64,000 bases of DNA. Source: CAYNNQ01 sp964398785 (GTDB taxonomy: Bacteria; Desulfobacterota; Desulfovibrionia; Desulfovibrionales; Desulfonatronovibrionaceae). Made by a program: the position numbers and the translations under genes. Of the stretch, positions 23,261-33,076 are shown one piece after another. The notes under the pieces are model-generated. The model searched no databases. It was not told the origin of the DNA and saw nothing but the letters and a program-made list of their open reading frames with translations. The DNA lies in assembly GCA_964398785.1 (NCBI GenBank), contig CAYNNQ010000009.1, positions 1 to 64,000 of the forward strand. The letters run 5' to 3'. Each line of letters opens with the position of its first letter. Position 1 is the stretch's first letter.

Positions 23261-25930
23261 TTATCTGGTGCGCATTAGCTGCCGGTTGCGGAATTTATGC
23301 AGCATATTCGGGTGATGCGCATTGTATTGCATATCCACCGTATGGCAGAGCTGGCAGTTCTTGTCCGCCCCAATTGGCAGGTTGTTCCCCTGATATTGCA
23401 TGGGAGGAATATTGTCTCTGTCCTTTCCGTAGATATTTGTGGCCGGGTAATTGGCGTGGGTGGAACCGTGGCAAGCTTCGCACATCACTCCCATGTATCC
23501 AGTGCGCATGCGGAAGAGGCCTTTAGCGTTCTCTGTCCACTGGTTAAATGCGTTGACATCTTTCGAGACCGGTTTGCGAAAATCCTTGTGGCAGTTCAAG
23601 CAGTCCGGCTCATTTACCCAGGGCAGCCTGGGGTTGATCTTCGCCTTGGACCCCATTGTCCGGGGTCCGAGATGGCGCATTAGTTTGTCCACCTGCTTTC
23701 CTTTTCCTTTTTCGTGCTTGAGCAGGCTAAGGGCGTGGTCCTCCAGCGTCCCGTGACACGAGGTGCAATCCAACCCCACTCCGGCGTGTACTCCCCGCAG
23801 GCATCCGGTCGGCCCCGCGGCTGAGGCCGGATGGCATTTGAAGCAGGCCTCAGCCCCCCTGTCCGTGAGATAATTGGCATGCCATCCGTGTATTGCGGCG
23901 GGAAAGTTGGGTATTCCCGATTTCCCCTCGGTTCCAAGGACCGGGTCTGAGTGGCAACTCTGGCAGAGTTGGGGATTGCCCGCTTTGGCTTTTTCCAGCA
24001 GGTTGGTTTGGTTGATGCGGTCATGCACTTTGAGTATGTCCGTGGATGTTTTCTCGGAGAAACCCGCCACTCCATTTACCCGCCAGTCCCCACCGTGGCA
24101 GTTCTTGCACCCCATTTCCGTTGAAGTGGGGGCCACAAAACGGGTTTGGGCCAGTACTTCGCCTGTCTTTTCGTCTACAGCGGTTACCGTGTACAATGGA
24201 TAAGGGTTGAAAGAGCCGTCTTCCGGGTAAGGGGTTACAGGGACCAGCGTAGCCTCAAAGGCGCCCAGTTCTTTGTCCATCTCCATTTCACCGTTGGTTA
24301 CCGGATTCCCGGAAACACCAACGTTTTTGGGCAACTTTTCGCCTAAAAGGGGCTTGGAGAATTCCCAGAACCGGACCTCTTGTGCCGGATTCTCAAATCC
24401 CGACTGTACCTTGTATTTCAGTTCTACTCCTTCCGTGACTATTTCCGGCAGTTCCCCCTTGCGAATCAGTTGGGCATAGAGGTCATTAGCCGGGGGCAGG
24501 AGTATCCAGTATGGATCGCTGTCCGAGATACAATGCATGCCCAAGTTGTTCCAGGCCAGAAGGACATATTGGTCCCCTTTTTTATATTCAGGTATTTTAA
24601 AGGGCAAATCCTTTCTTCCTACTTGTTTTGTTTGCTTTGCTTCGTAACCTTGTAAATCTTTTACAATATACGCGGCCAAAGCTTTTCTTTCCTGCCGGGT
24701 CCCCAGGAAGGGCGGCATGTAATTGTTCATTTTGCCCATCCCGTTTAACATGGAATCCATGCCAAAAACCGATTCGAATTTGGCCGTAAGAGGAAGGATG
24801 TCGTTCATCGGGCCCCCTACGGAATGGCAACTGGAGCATTCCACCTGGAATATCTCCTGGCCCGCGGCCAGGCGGTTTTTATCCGTTATTTTGTTGTGCT
24901 CGGTCCACTTGGCGCATTTGAGTATCCCATTGTTATTTATTTCTTTTGCTTTGGCTACTGGTATGGAGTTGGAATACATGTAGTCGTAAATCAGATATGG
25001 CCTGCGTCCACCTTCACGCATGAATTCGAAGGAACCCATGTACAAAAGACCCAAAATCAGGATGAGTATGGTAGCCGTGCGCTGCATCCCCCGTGGAAGG
25101 CGTATGGTCATAAATAGCACGGCCAAAAACAGTATTGGGGAAAGATACAGAAACCAATTGATGTATGTGTCCATTTCCGGGGAAACCTGGAGGATGACTT
25201 CCCGGGTTGCCGGAGGTACGGCCTGCAGGTACCAATAACCGGAAACAAGCATGAGGATGAAAGGGATCGGCATCCATTTTACTGCATAGCGAACCATGTT
25301 CTGTCTTGTCTTGTCCTCTTTGAGGAATGAGGCGGTGACCAGGGCAAATATGGAGGCGAACACCAGGGAGATGAATGTCCGGAAAAATATAGAGGGCCAG
25401 AAGGTGGGGTTAAAAAAACCGCTCCAAAAGTTGCCGTTTCCCAGCCATCCACCCGGGGTGAGCATGAAATCGATTATACCGGTAATGATAAAAAGGGACA
25501 TCCAGGCACAGATGAAATATATCCATCCCACTTTAAGGTGTTGCTGCCTTTGCATTTTCCCGAAGGTATAGAAATAGACGAAAAGGGCGACTATTTCCCC
25601 CACGAAAAAGACCCATTCCGTGGCCCAGGCAAAAACAAAATTGTGGATTAAAACCGAGGTGGCCCCCGGAGAGAGAAGGGCAATGGTGAACCAGATACCC
25701 ACTCCGGTAAGTCCGCCGAAAACCATGGTCAAAAGCAGGAAAAACTTGGAGTGCTTGTGTGTATAATCCAGGATCGCAGGGGAGTTTTCTCGGTAGCCTT
25801 TCTTCTCGCACAGGATAAGAAAAAGACCGCCTCCCACCGCGAAATGGGCAACGTAAACGTGAACAACTGCCACAAGAGCTATCCAGAATCCCCCGCCCAG
25901 AGTTGTCAGTTCCCATACCGGATAATTCAT
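23261..25930 (-). CDS. CydA-like membrane cytochrome b fused to an eight-haem cytochrome c domain
   Basis: An 889-residue protein. Residues 1-300 hold about eight TM helices related to cytochrome bd subunit I. The first helix has VVHVYVAHFAVGGG (H24 in the place of the CydA haem ligand), and FEFMREGGRRPYLIY at 301-315 resembles the CydA GRQPW motif. The CydA quinol loop is absent. A CSSCH haem site (365-369) starts the periplasmic part, then comes a strand-rich spacer (about 445-590), then seven more CXXCH motifs. It could move electrons between the quinone pool and periplasmic carriers (inference); an oxygen reductase role is unlikely. Its start touches the stop of the partner subunit, with GGAGGGCTAA as SD. 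Confidence 0.85.
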   Translation of the reverse strand: MNYPVWELTTLGGGFWIALVAVVHVYVAHFAVGGGLFLILCEKKGYRENSPAILDYTHKHSKFFLLLTMVFGGLTGVGIWFTIALLSPGATSVLIHNFVFAWATEWVFFVGEIVALFVYFYTFGKMQRQQHLKVGWIYFICAWMSLFIITGIIDFMLTPGGWLGNGNFWSGFFNPTFWPSIFFRTFISLVFASIFALVTASFLKEDKTRQNMVRYAVKWMPIPFILMLVSGYWYLQAVPPATREVILQVSPEMDTYINWFLYLSPILFLAVLFMTIRLPRGMQRTATILILILGLLYMGSFEFMREGGRRPYLIYDYMYSNSIPVAKAKEINNNGILKCAKWTEHNKITDKNRLAAGQEIFQVECSSCHSVGGPMNDILPLTAKFESVFGMDSMLNGMGKMNNYMPPFLGTRQERKALAAYIVKDLQGYEAKQTKQVGRKDLPFKIPEYKKGDQYVLLAWNNLGMHCISDSDPYWILLPPANDLYAQLIRKGELPEIVTEGVELKYKVQSGFENPAQEVRFWEFSKPLLGEKLPKNVGVSGNPVTNGEMEMDKELGAFEATLVPVTPYPEDGSFNPYPLYTVTAVDEKTGEVLAQTRFVAPTSTEMGCKNCHGGDWRVNGVAGFSEKTSTDILKVHDRINQTNLLEKAKAGNPQLCQSCHSDPVLGTEGKSGIPNFPAAIHGWHANYLTDRGAEACFKCHPASAAGPTGCLRGVHAGVGLDCTSCHGTLEDHALSLLKHEKGKGKQVDKLMRHLGPRTMGSKAKINPRLPWVNEPDCLNCHKDFRKPVSKDVNAFNQWTENAKGLFRMRTGYMGVMCEACHGSTHANYPATNIYGKDRDNIPPMQYQGNNLPIGADKNCQLCHTVDMQYNAHHPNMLHKFRNRQLMRTR

Positions 25931-26992
25931 TTAGCCCTCCTTACTGCTTTTGGCGGCCAGATTGAGCATGTAGGCAACCAGGCCCAGACCGATGACCAGT
26001 GCAAGGAAAAAGACTATCATCGGGGAATATTGAGGATTTACCTTCAAATCAGACGGGTGGAAGTATGGCTGCAGGTATTCAATGCGGACAAAATCGCGCA
26101 TAAGGGCCATGAATGCGATAGTGAGCACTGTGCTCGCAGTCGCGGGCCATACTCGTCGGGTGAACCCGAAGGCCAAGGTGAGAACGGCAGCGAGTAGACC
26201 AATAAGTAAAATCGCTGTATTCAGCCCGGAACCTCCCATGAAGGAAAGCATGATTTCCTGGGGGAGACTAATCAGAAACCAGAAGCCGATAAGTACTTGG
26301 AGCACGGTGGCGTATGTGAACCAACGCATGCCTTGGTTAATTCTGTTTTCCCGGTCCGGGATGTTCTTGCGCAATTTTCCCAGAAGGGCCTGAAAGAGCC
26401 CGCCAACAGCCACGGAGGCAACTACAAAGTGTAGATAGCGGGGCCAAAGAGTGGGGTCCCCCAAATTCAGTAACGTTCCGGAACGGTTGTCAAAATATCC
26501 TTTCCATTTCTCCGGGCCAAGCATAAGGGTCATGTTGTTGGTGAACATAAAGGCCACTATCAAAGCCAGGACCACAGTTATGCCGATGAAAACCGTCCTT
26601 GTTCCGGGCATTTTGTCGAAGCGGAAGTCGTAGATGTAAGCACTGTAATAGAGGAGTATTAGTATACCTATAAGGGACAGCCAATAAACGGCCATAAGCA
26701 CCGAACTCACATAGATGAACTGGCCGTAGAGGACTTGGAGGAAAAGGAAAGGGGCTACTCCCAGATTAATGGTAAAGGCGATGGTATAGGGTAGTTTGGT
26801 GGAGATATCTTTGCTTATTTTGGAATCCTGATCTTTGTTTCTTATGTCTCCGATAAGGGCCATGATGGCCGAGCCGAGCATAACGTTCATAAAAAGCAAA
26901 TGGAGGACAAAAGTGAGGATGAGCAAGAAATAAAGCCACCCCCAGGCCACGGGGAGTGCATCTGCTGCGGGGATTAGCTGGTGTGCAGTCAT
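25931..26992 (-). CDS. Membrane subunit partner of the CydA-like/octahaem cytochrome
   Basis: A 353-residue integral membrane protein with about nine TM helices. The first TM (WLYFLLILTFVLHLLFMNVMLGSAIMAL) has a histidine placed like that of the CydA-type partner, so the two may form a pseudo-symmetric dimer (inference). A LHFVVASVAVGGLFQALLGK segment recalls the quinol oxidase subunits. There are no haem-c motifs. It is the first gene of the two-gene operon; its stop codon directly abuts the start of the cytochrome. No known enzyme name can be given safely. Confidence 0.75.
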   Translation of the reverse strand: MTAHQLIPAADALPVAWGWLYFLLILTFVLHLLFMNVMLGSAIMALIGDIRNKDQDSKISKDISTKLPYTIAFTINLGVAPFLFLQVLYGQFIYVSSVLMAVYWLSLIGILILLYYSAYIYDFRFDKMPGTRTVFIGITVVLALIVAFMFTNNMTLMLGPEKWKGYFDNRSGTLLNLGDPTLWPRYLHFVVASVAVGGLFQALLGKLRKNIPDRENRINQGMRWFTYATVLQVLIGFWFLISLPQEIMLSFMGGSGLNTAILLIGLLAAVLTLAFGFTRRVWPATASTVLTIAFMALMRDFVRIEYLQPYFHPSDLKVNPQYSPMIVFFLALVIGLGLVAYMLNLAAKSSKEG

Positions 26993-27239
26993 GGGTCCTC
27001 CTTTACCAAGCTTGCCGTTCTTTAATTTATATGCATACTTTGTCTAAAATATTAACCAGCGTCAATCAAGTTTTTGCAAAATATTGGCATGAATCCCGTG
27101 GTTTGGGGAGAAAAAAGCTGTTTTGGGCAGTGCCCTTCAGTATATTCAGTGTTGCCGTTTCTTTTTTCCTGTGTTTTTCTGGGCAAAAGAGTTGAGAATT
27201 TTTGAGGCAAAGGTTAAACACAATTTAGAGGGGATGGAG

Positions 27240-27599
27240 ATGCCGGAACATAGAAAAAGGATGCGGGTAGAGATTGACGCGTTTGCCTGCTTGCGCTGTG
27301 CACAGGGAAAATTCACAACCCGTACCTTGAATATAAGTCTGCGCGGGGTGCTTTTGAACCCGCTTTCCGGCCCGGAGCCAGGGGAGCACTGTTCCCTGCA
27401 GGTTGCCCTGGATTCCGGTTTGGAAATGACTTTTACGGTGCAGGTGGTGCGTACTGATGAAGACGGGCTCGGACTCAGGTTTGAGAGTATGGATGAAGAA
27501 AGTTTTCGCCATTTGCGTAATTTTATCCGTTTTCATGCCCTTGACGCGGATCAGGTGGATCGGGAGATTTTCTCCCATGCCTTTGAGGTTACAAAGTAG
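27240..27599 (+). CDS. PilZ domain protein
   Basis: A 119-residue single-domain protein. The cyclic-di-GMP signature is present as RKRMRVEID (RxxxR) and, about 30 residues on, NISLRGVLL (N/DxSxxG). It probably binds cyclic-di-GMP and controls a partner by contact; no target gene is adjacent. The start at 27240 leaves GAGGGG six bases upstream and is better than the ATG at 27234 or the long upstream reading. The peptidase gene follows after 25 bases. Confidence 0.85.
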   Translation: MPEHRKRMRVEIDAFACLRCAQGKFTTRTLNISLRGVLLNPLSGPEPGEHCSLQVALDSGLEMTFTVQVVRTDEDGLGLRFESMDEESFRHLRNFIRFHALDADQVDREIFSHAFEVTK

Positions 27600-27624
27600 A
27601 TTGCAAGGAGACTGGAGGATATAG

Positions 27625-30410
27625 ATGTTTTCGCGTTGCCTTATAACGGCAGGGATACTGTGTATGTTTGTGTTGTCCAACGGGGTAGGGGTGCCTGAAG
27701 CCCGGGCCCAGGAACTAGTGGTTCTGGAAAATGGGTTGCAGGTGCTTATTCAGGAGGATGAACGTTTTCCTTTGGTCTCCATGCGCTTGTATGTGCATGC
27801 CGGTTCGGCTTATGAAAAACCCGGTCAAGCCGGGATTTCCCATTTATTAGAGCATATGGTTTTCAAGGGGACGGAAAAAAGGGATGCCGGAGAAATTGCT
27901 GAAGATGTGGAAAAAGTCGGAGGAAAAATAAACGCGGCTACCAGCTTCGACCATACCATGTATAAAGTGGACCTCCCGGCAAAGAACTGGTCGCTGGGGT
28001 TTGATGTCCTAAAGGATATGATTTTTGGCTCTAACTTGGATGCCGGTGAGCTCAAGAGTGAAAAAAGCGTGGTGATGTCCGAGCTGGAAAGGGGAGAAGA
28101 CAATCCGGGACGGCTTCTCTTTAAGTCAATACAAAAGAATGTTTGGAAGGAGTTGCCCTACGCTCGGCCGATTATCGGTTACCCGGAGACTGTAAAAGAA
28201 TTGAGCAGCCAGGACCTAAAGAATTATATTGATCGTTTGTATCAACCGCAATCCATGCTCTTGGTGGTCTGCGGGGATGTGCAGAAAGAGGAGGTCCTCC
28301 GGAAAGTGCGCCAGTATTTTGGGGGGCTACAAAATGACCATACGGTTATCCCTCCTCGGTCCGGGGATCCCATTGATCAGAAAGCCCCTCGTATTGATAT
28401 CCGCACCGGGCCCTGGAAAAAGGCTTATCTGGGCATTTCCTTCCCACTGCCGGCTCTGAGCTCTCCACGGTCCGCGGATTTGGAGGTCCTGGCCCATATG
28501 CTGGGCGGGGATAAGAGTTCTTATTTGTACCGTAAATACAAGTACCGCAAGCAGTTGGTAGATCAGATTTCCTGTTCGGCATTGATGCTGGAGAGGGGGG
28601 GGATGCTCTATATACGCGTGGTACTTCCCCCGGACAGCATAGATCCTTTCTGGAAGAGTTTTGCCTCGGACATGGCCTCTCTTACAGTTGATTCTTTCAG
28701 TGAGGAAATGCTGGATCGGGCCAAAGTCAATATAGAGGACGAACTGTTTTCTTCCAAGGAGACCCTGGGCGGCTTGGCTTCCAAGTTGGGGTACTTTCAG
28801 TTCTTTGAGCACTCCACGCGGGCCGAGGACAAATATATCTATGAACTGCGCCACGTGGACAGGGAAAAGGTGCAGTCGAGTATAGACCGCTACCTTGGGC
28901 CCCAGCATCTAAATGCAGCGGTACTGCTACCGGAGTCGGTGCAAGTGGACCGGGGGACTTTCCGGGAGACCCTTTTGCATAATTGGTCGTCTAAGGAAAC
29001 AGCAAACAAGACTGTTTCCCGGGGCAGATCGTTGGAAAAGGAGCGGGAAGTGTTGGATTTGGGCCAAGATCAGACGCTGGTAATCCTTGAAGATTCCAGC
29101 CTCCCTTACACGGCTTTGAATATATCCTGGCCGGGGGGGGATAAGATGCTCGGCAAGAATGAGGCCGGATTGGCCGAACTCACTGCCGGAAGTCTGACAA
29201 GGGGAACCTCCAATAAGACAACCACCGAGATACAGGATTTTCTATCCCAGCGCGCGGCGGATCTGGATGCCGGATCAAGCCGGGATAGCTTTTCCGTGCA
29301 AGCCAAGTTCCCGGTTCGATACAGCAAGGATATGTACGGATTGGTCCGGGAAATTCTTTTCCATCCCCAATTCGCCCCGGAAGAAGTCCAGAAGGCCATC
29401 CGGGAACAGATAGCCGAGATACAAAGTCGGGATGATCGCCCCCAGGGTTTTATGTTCCGTCGTCTCTTCCCCTTTTTATTCTCGCAGGGCCCGCTGAACA
29501 TGTTTCATCTGGGACAGGTCTCCGAGCTAAAGAAAATGGATGCGACCGATGTACGCTCTTTTTGGCAAGACCAACTTTCCCGGCCTTGTGTGATTACTGT
29601 CTGTGGCCAGATAGAGAGGGATCCTCTGGACAAGTTGGTACGGAAAATACGGGAAAAAGAAGTACGTGTTTCTCCAAATGAGAAAGAAAGCCATTGGGGC
29701 GAAAAACGGGAGCAGACATATAAACTGGATGACAGGAATCAGGCCCACGCCATGCTGGTTTTTCCTGTTCCCGGACTCAAAAACGAGGACACCCCGGCGC
29801 TTAAGGTCCTGAAAACAGTACTGGCTGGACAGGGTGGAATCCTTTTTCGCGAACTGCGGGACGAGAAAGGTTTGGGGTATAGCGTGACCTCTTTTTTGTG
29901 GCAGACCCCCAAAAAGGGTTTTCTGGCNNNNNNNNNNNNNNNNNNNNNNNNNNNNNNNNNNNNNNNNNNNNNNNNNNNNNNNNNNNNNNNNNNNNNNNNN
30001 NNNNNNNNNNNNNNNNNNNNNNNNNNNTGGGGTATAGCGTGACCTCTTTTTTGTGGCAGACCCCCAAAAAGGGTTTTCTGGCCTTTTATATAGGCATTTA
30101 TCCGGAAAAGGAAAAACAGGCGGTTGAGGGATTTAAAAGAATTATCCGTCGTTTGCGCACAGATTCCCTGGGAGAGGAAAAAATAGAGCGGGCGGAAAAC
30201 ATGATATCCGCCGGATACTACCGCAATCACCAGACATTGGATTCGCGCAGCAGCGAGGCCGCTTCTCTCCTAACCATGGGGTTGGGGCTCGATTTCAAGA
30301 AAAAGATGATTGAAAGAGTTAAAGAAGTGGATGCGGAGGAACTGCGGGAGGTAGCTCAAAAGTATTTGCGCATGGACAAGTCCTACTTCATGGATGTTCT
30401 CCCGGAGTGA
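27625..30410 (+). CDS. M16 family zinc metallopeptidase, two-domain, interrupted by an assembly gap
   Basis: An exported processing-peptidase-like protein. A signal peptide (about 1-28, ending ARA) precedes an active N-terminal M16 half with the inverted zinc motif HLLEH near residue 73 and the downstream glutamate in VVMSELERGEDN. A second M16-like half follows without the zinc motif. Codons run open to 29927 and again from 30028. Removing one of two identical 55-bp flanks plus the Ns gives a single frame of 876 residues. GGAGG precedes the ATG. Related proteins act in the periplasm on peptides; the substrate is unknown. It converges on the methyltransferase, overlapping it by 28 bases. Confidence 0.9.
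29928..30027. other. Assembly gap (100 N) with duplicated flanks
   Basis: A run of exactly 100 N. The 55 bases before it (29873-29927) are repeated exactly after it (30028-30082), so the two contig ends overlap and were not merged. Deleting the gap and one copy (155 bases) keeps the M16 gene in frame. Confidence 0.97.
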
Positions 30411-30931
30411 TCGATGTTCTTGCGGGAGGGGGTGTTTGTATTTAATTTACCGCAGCCTTTGCTGTGTTCCTTTTCCAGCAGGAGGAGTTTTTCCTTGATC
30501 TTTAGTCCCGAACTGAACCCTCCCGGTGAGTTTTGTCCTACCACCCGGTGACAGGGCACGATCACCGGCCAGAGATTGCGGGCCATGGTTTGTCCTACTG
30601 CCCGGGCCGCTCCTGGAGAACCGCTCAATTCGGCCAATCCTTTGTAGGTGATGGTGTAACCGAAAGGTACTTGTTTTTTAAGAATACTTAGTACCCGGGC
30701 CTGAAAAGGGGACATGCACTGGAAGGGCAAGGGGAGCTCCCTTATGACCGGCCAGTTTTCCACACTGTATTCGGTTATCGCCCTGGCCAGTCCCGGGTGG
30801 CGGGGCACCGAGGTTTCGCCTTGGAAGGCCAGTCCTTGCGCAGGGAGTATTTCGGTTTTTTCCAGCATGGATCCCCGCCACTTGAGTTTTAACCCGAAGT
30901 AGTCGTTGGAGATTATTTCCGTGCAAGGCAT
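30383..30931 (-). CDS. ogt: Methylated-DNA-[protein]-cysteine S-methyltransferase (Ogt type)
   Basis: A suicide repair protein that removes O6-alkyl groups from guanine. The 182-residue protein has the active-site PCHRVVG with its alkyl-accepting cysteine, preceded by TYKGLAELSG and AARAVGQTMARN, the helix-turn-helix and Arg finger. The N-terminal domain is Ogt-like and short. The start at 30931 (MPCTEIIS) has GGAGGAG six bases upstream; a 243-residue reading would run into the radical SAM gene. It follows that gene by 22 bases, so the two are co-transcribed. Confidence 0.92.
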   Translation of the reverse strand: MPCTEIISNDYFGLKLKWRGSMLEKTEILPAQGLAFQGETSVPRHPGLARAITEYSVENWPVIRELPLPFQCMSPFQARVLSILKKQVPFGYTITYKGLAELSGSPGAARAVGQTMARNLWPVIVPCHRVVGQNSPGGFSSGLKIKEKLLLLEKEHSKGCGKLNTNTPSRKNIDHSGRTSMK

Positions 30932-30953
30932 ATCATGCTCCTCCGGGATGTGT

Positions 30954-31901
30954 TCATTTACCTTTGCTGGTGAACCACTTCGGGATGCCCTGTCCATGCC
31001 ATGCTTGTCCCTGCCAGAGTCCTTTATTTTGCAGTTCGGAATGGATCGTTTGGAGGATATCTTGTTTATTTTCCGCCCATGCCGGGGCAATGAGTTCTCC
31101 GGGAGCGGGATCACCGTTAAGCCTGTGAATTACTGTCCATGGATGTAGCCGGACCAGGGAGGAGGTGACCCAGTCCACATATTCCTTTTGGGTCAGGGGG
31201 ATATATGCGCCTTGCTTGTAAAGGGTGCTAAGCTCTGTATCCTGGCAGATATACAGATTATGGATCTTTACTCCCTGCAGGGGGAAGCGATTCAGATAAG
31301 CCACGGTCTGTAAAAAGTCCCTTTTTTCTTCGCCGGGCAGTCCGGCAATGACATGGGCGCATACCTTTAGTCCGTGTCTATGCGCCATCTCACAGGCCGA
31401 AGCGAAACACTCGGCATCGTGTCCCCGGTTTATCAGTTTTAAGGTACGGTCATGGCAACTCTGCAAACCCAACTCTAACCACACTTCTTCCCAGGGCTGT
31501 CGGGCAATAAGAGCGCATTTGTCTTCATCCAAGCAATCCGGCCTGGTCCCTATACACATCCCCACGGAATGCGGCAGGCGAGAAATTTCCCTCAGGATTT
31601 TTTCCAGGCGGGATTGGGGGCCGTGAGTATTGGTGAAGGATTGCAAATAGATCAAGAACAGCTCGGCCTTGAATCTGCGCTTTAACCTGGATTGCCAATG
31701 CAGGTACTGCTCTGTTAAAGACATTCCTTTATTTCCCAGGCCGGTACCGGAACCTTGAGGGTTGCAAAAGATGCACCCCCGCGAGGATATAGTCCCATCC
31801 CTGTTGGGGCAGCAGTTAAGTCCGTCCAAGGGGACTTTTTGGACTCTCTGCCCGAATTTGTTCCGCAGATAGACGGAAAAAGGATAAAATTGGTTGGACA
31901 T
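30954..31901 (-). CDS. Radical SAM protein, TIGR01212/YhcC family
   Basis: A 315-residue radical SAM protein of the YhcC-like family, function not settled. The iron-sulfur cluster motif lies in CCPNRDGTISSRGCIFC (about 31-47), the family's variant spacing. LIYLQSFTNTHGP, GTRPDCL and ELGLQSCHDRTL are family signatures. HVIAGLPGEEKRDFLQT is the usual mid-domain region. The ATG at 31901 has no strong SD. It is transcribed divergently from mreB over a 122-base interval that contains a promoter. Confidence 0.92.
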   Translation of the reverse strand: MSNQFYPFSVYLRNKFGQRVQKVPLDGLNCCPNRDGTISSRGCIFCNPQGSGTGLGNKGMSLTEQYLHWQSRLKRRFKAELFLIYLQSFTNTHGPQSRLEKILREISRLPHSVGMCIGTRPDCLDEDKCALIARQPWEEVWLELGLQSCHDRTLKLINRGHDAECFASACEMAHRHGLKVCAHVIAGLPGEEKRDFLQTVAYLNRFPLQGVKIHNLYICQDTELSTLYKQGAYIPLTQKEYVDWVTSSLVRLHPWTVIHRLNGDPAPGELIAPAWAENKQDILQTIHSELQNKGLWQGQAWHGQGIPKWFTSKGK

Positions 31902-31928
31902 AAATATCGTTTAGCTCAATAAGAATAC

Positions 31929-31957
31929 TTGAATATAGCCCAAGAAAAGTATATACT
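31929..31957 (+). promoter_or_regulatory. Sigma70-type promoter of the mre operon
   Basis: TTGAAT (31929-31934), a 17-base spacer, then TATACT (31952-31957). It lies 66 bases before the mreB start, in the divergent interval. Confidence 0.6.
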
Positions 31958-32023
31958 CAAGGAATAGTGTGCGGAGAAATCTGCTACAACTACCAATAAC
32001 CATTTGAGAGGACGGGTGCATAG

Positions 32024-33064
32024 ATGGCAAAGATTTTTAACCGGATTTTTGGAATGTTTTCCAGCGACTTGGCCTTGGATCTGGGTACTGCGAATACTTG
32101 TGTGTGTGTGAAGGGGCAGGGGATAATCTTGAGCGAACCTTCGGTGGTAGCAGTTAAACGGGACAGCAAAGGAGTGAATAAAGTACTGGCCGTGGGATTG
32201 GATGCAAAAAAGATGCTGGGCAGGACCCCAGGGAATATTACGGCAATAAGGCCGATGAAGGACGGTGTGATTGCTGATTTTGAAGTTACCGAGGCCATGC
32301 TACGGCATTTCATAACCAAAGCGCATAACAGCCGGCGCTTGGTCAGGCCTAGGATAATTATCTGTGTCCCTACCGGCATCACCCAAGTTGAAAAGCGTGC
32401 GGTCAAGGAATCGGCTGAGAGCGCCGGGGCCAGAGAGGTGTATTTGATTGAAGAGCCCATGGCTGCAGCGATCGGAGCCAATCTGCCCATTACCGAACCA
32501 ACATCGAACATGGTAGTGGATATAGGTGGGGGGACCACGGAAGTTGCGGTGATTTCCCTTTCCGGGGTGGTGTACAGCCGTTCGGTGCGAATGGGCGGAG
32601 ACAAGATGGATGACGCCATCCGCCACCATGTTAAAAGAAAATACAATATGCTTATCGGGGAGGGGTCGGCGGAACAGATCAAAACAGAGATCGGTACAGC
32701 CTATGATTCGGACGAGGAATTGGAAATGGAGGTAAAAGGCCGTGATCTGGTTTCCGGGATACCGCAGCATATAAAGATAACCTCTTCGGAGGTGCGTAAG
32801 GCGATTTCCGAACAGGTGGACAGTATTGTCCAAGGGGTACGTATAGCCTTGGAACAGACTCCTCCGGAACTGGCCGCGGACATTGTGGACCGGGGGATTG
32901 TTATTACCGGCGGAGGGGCGTTACTCAAGGGCTTGGATCAACTGTTGCGCGAGGAAACCTCCCTCCCCATCACTGTTGTTGATGACCCCCTGTCAACTGT
33001 GGCTCTGGGATCGGGGAAGGTCCTGGACAGCCTGGAAGTACTCAAGGAAGTCACGGTCGATTAA
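32024..33064 (+). CDS. mreB: Rod-shape actin homologue
   Basis: A bacterial actin that forms membrane filaments guiding lateral wall synthesis. The 346-residue protein has phosphate-1 DLGTANTCV near residue 19, phosphate-2 DIGGGTTEVAVISL, connect-2-type EEPMAAAIGANLP and the adenosine motif GGGALLKGLD. An SD-like GAGAGGA lies about 11 bases upstream. It heads the mreB-mreC-mreD-mrdA-rodA cluster; mreC starts 12 bases later. Confidence 0.98.
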   Translation: MAKIFNRIFGMFSSDLALDLGTANTCVCVKGQGIILSEPSVVAVKRDSKGVNKVLAVGLDAKKMLGRTPGNITAIRPMKDGVIADFEVTEAMLRHFITKAHNSRRLVRPRIIICVPTGITQVEKRAVKESAESAGAREVYLIEEPMAAAIGANLPITEPTSNMVVDIGGGTTEVAVISLSGVVYSRSVRMGGDKMDDAIRHHVKRKYNMLIGEGSAEQIKTEIGTAYDSDEELEMEVKGRDLVSGIPQHIKITSSEVRKAISEQVDSIVQGVRIALEQTPPELAADIVDRGIVITGGGALLKGLDQLLREETSLPITVVDDPLSTVALGSGKVLDSLEVLKEVTVD

Positions 33065-33076
33065 ACCGCGGACCGT

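Noticed and set aside
27625..30410. M16 peptidase as a frameshifted pseudogene
   Set aside because: The break coincides with the N gap and duplicated flanks; the collapsed sequence is in frame.
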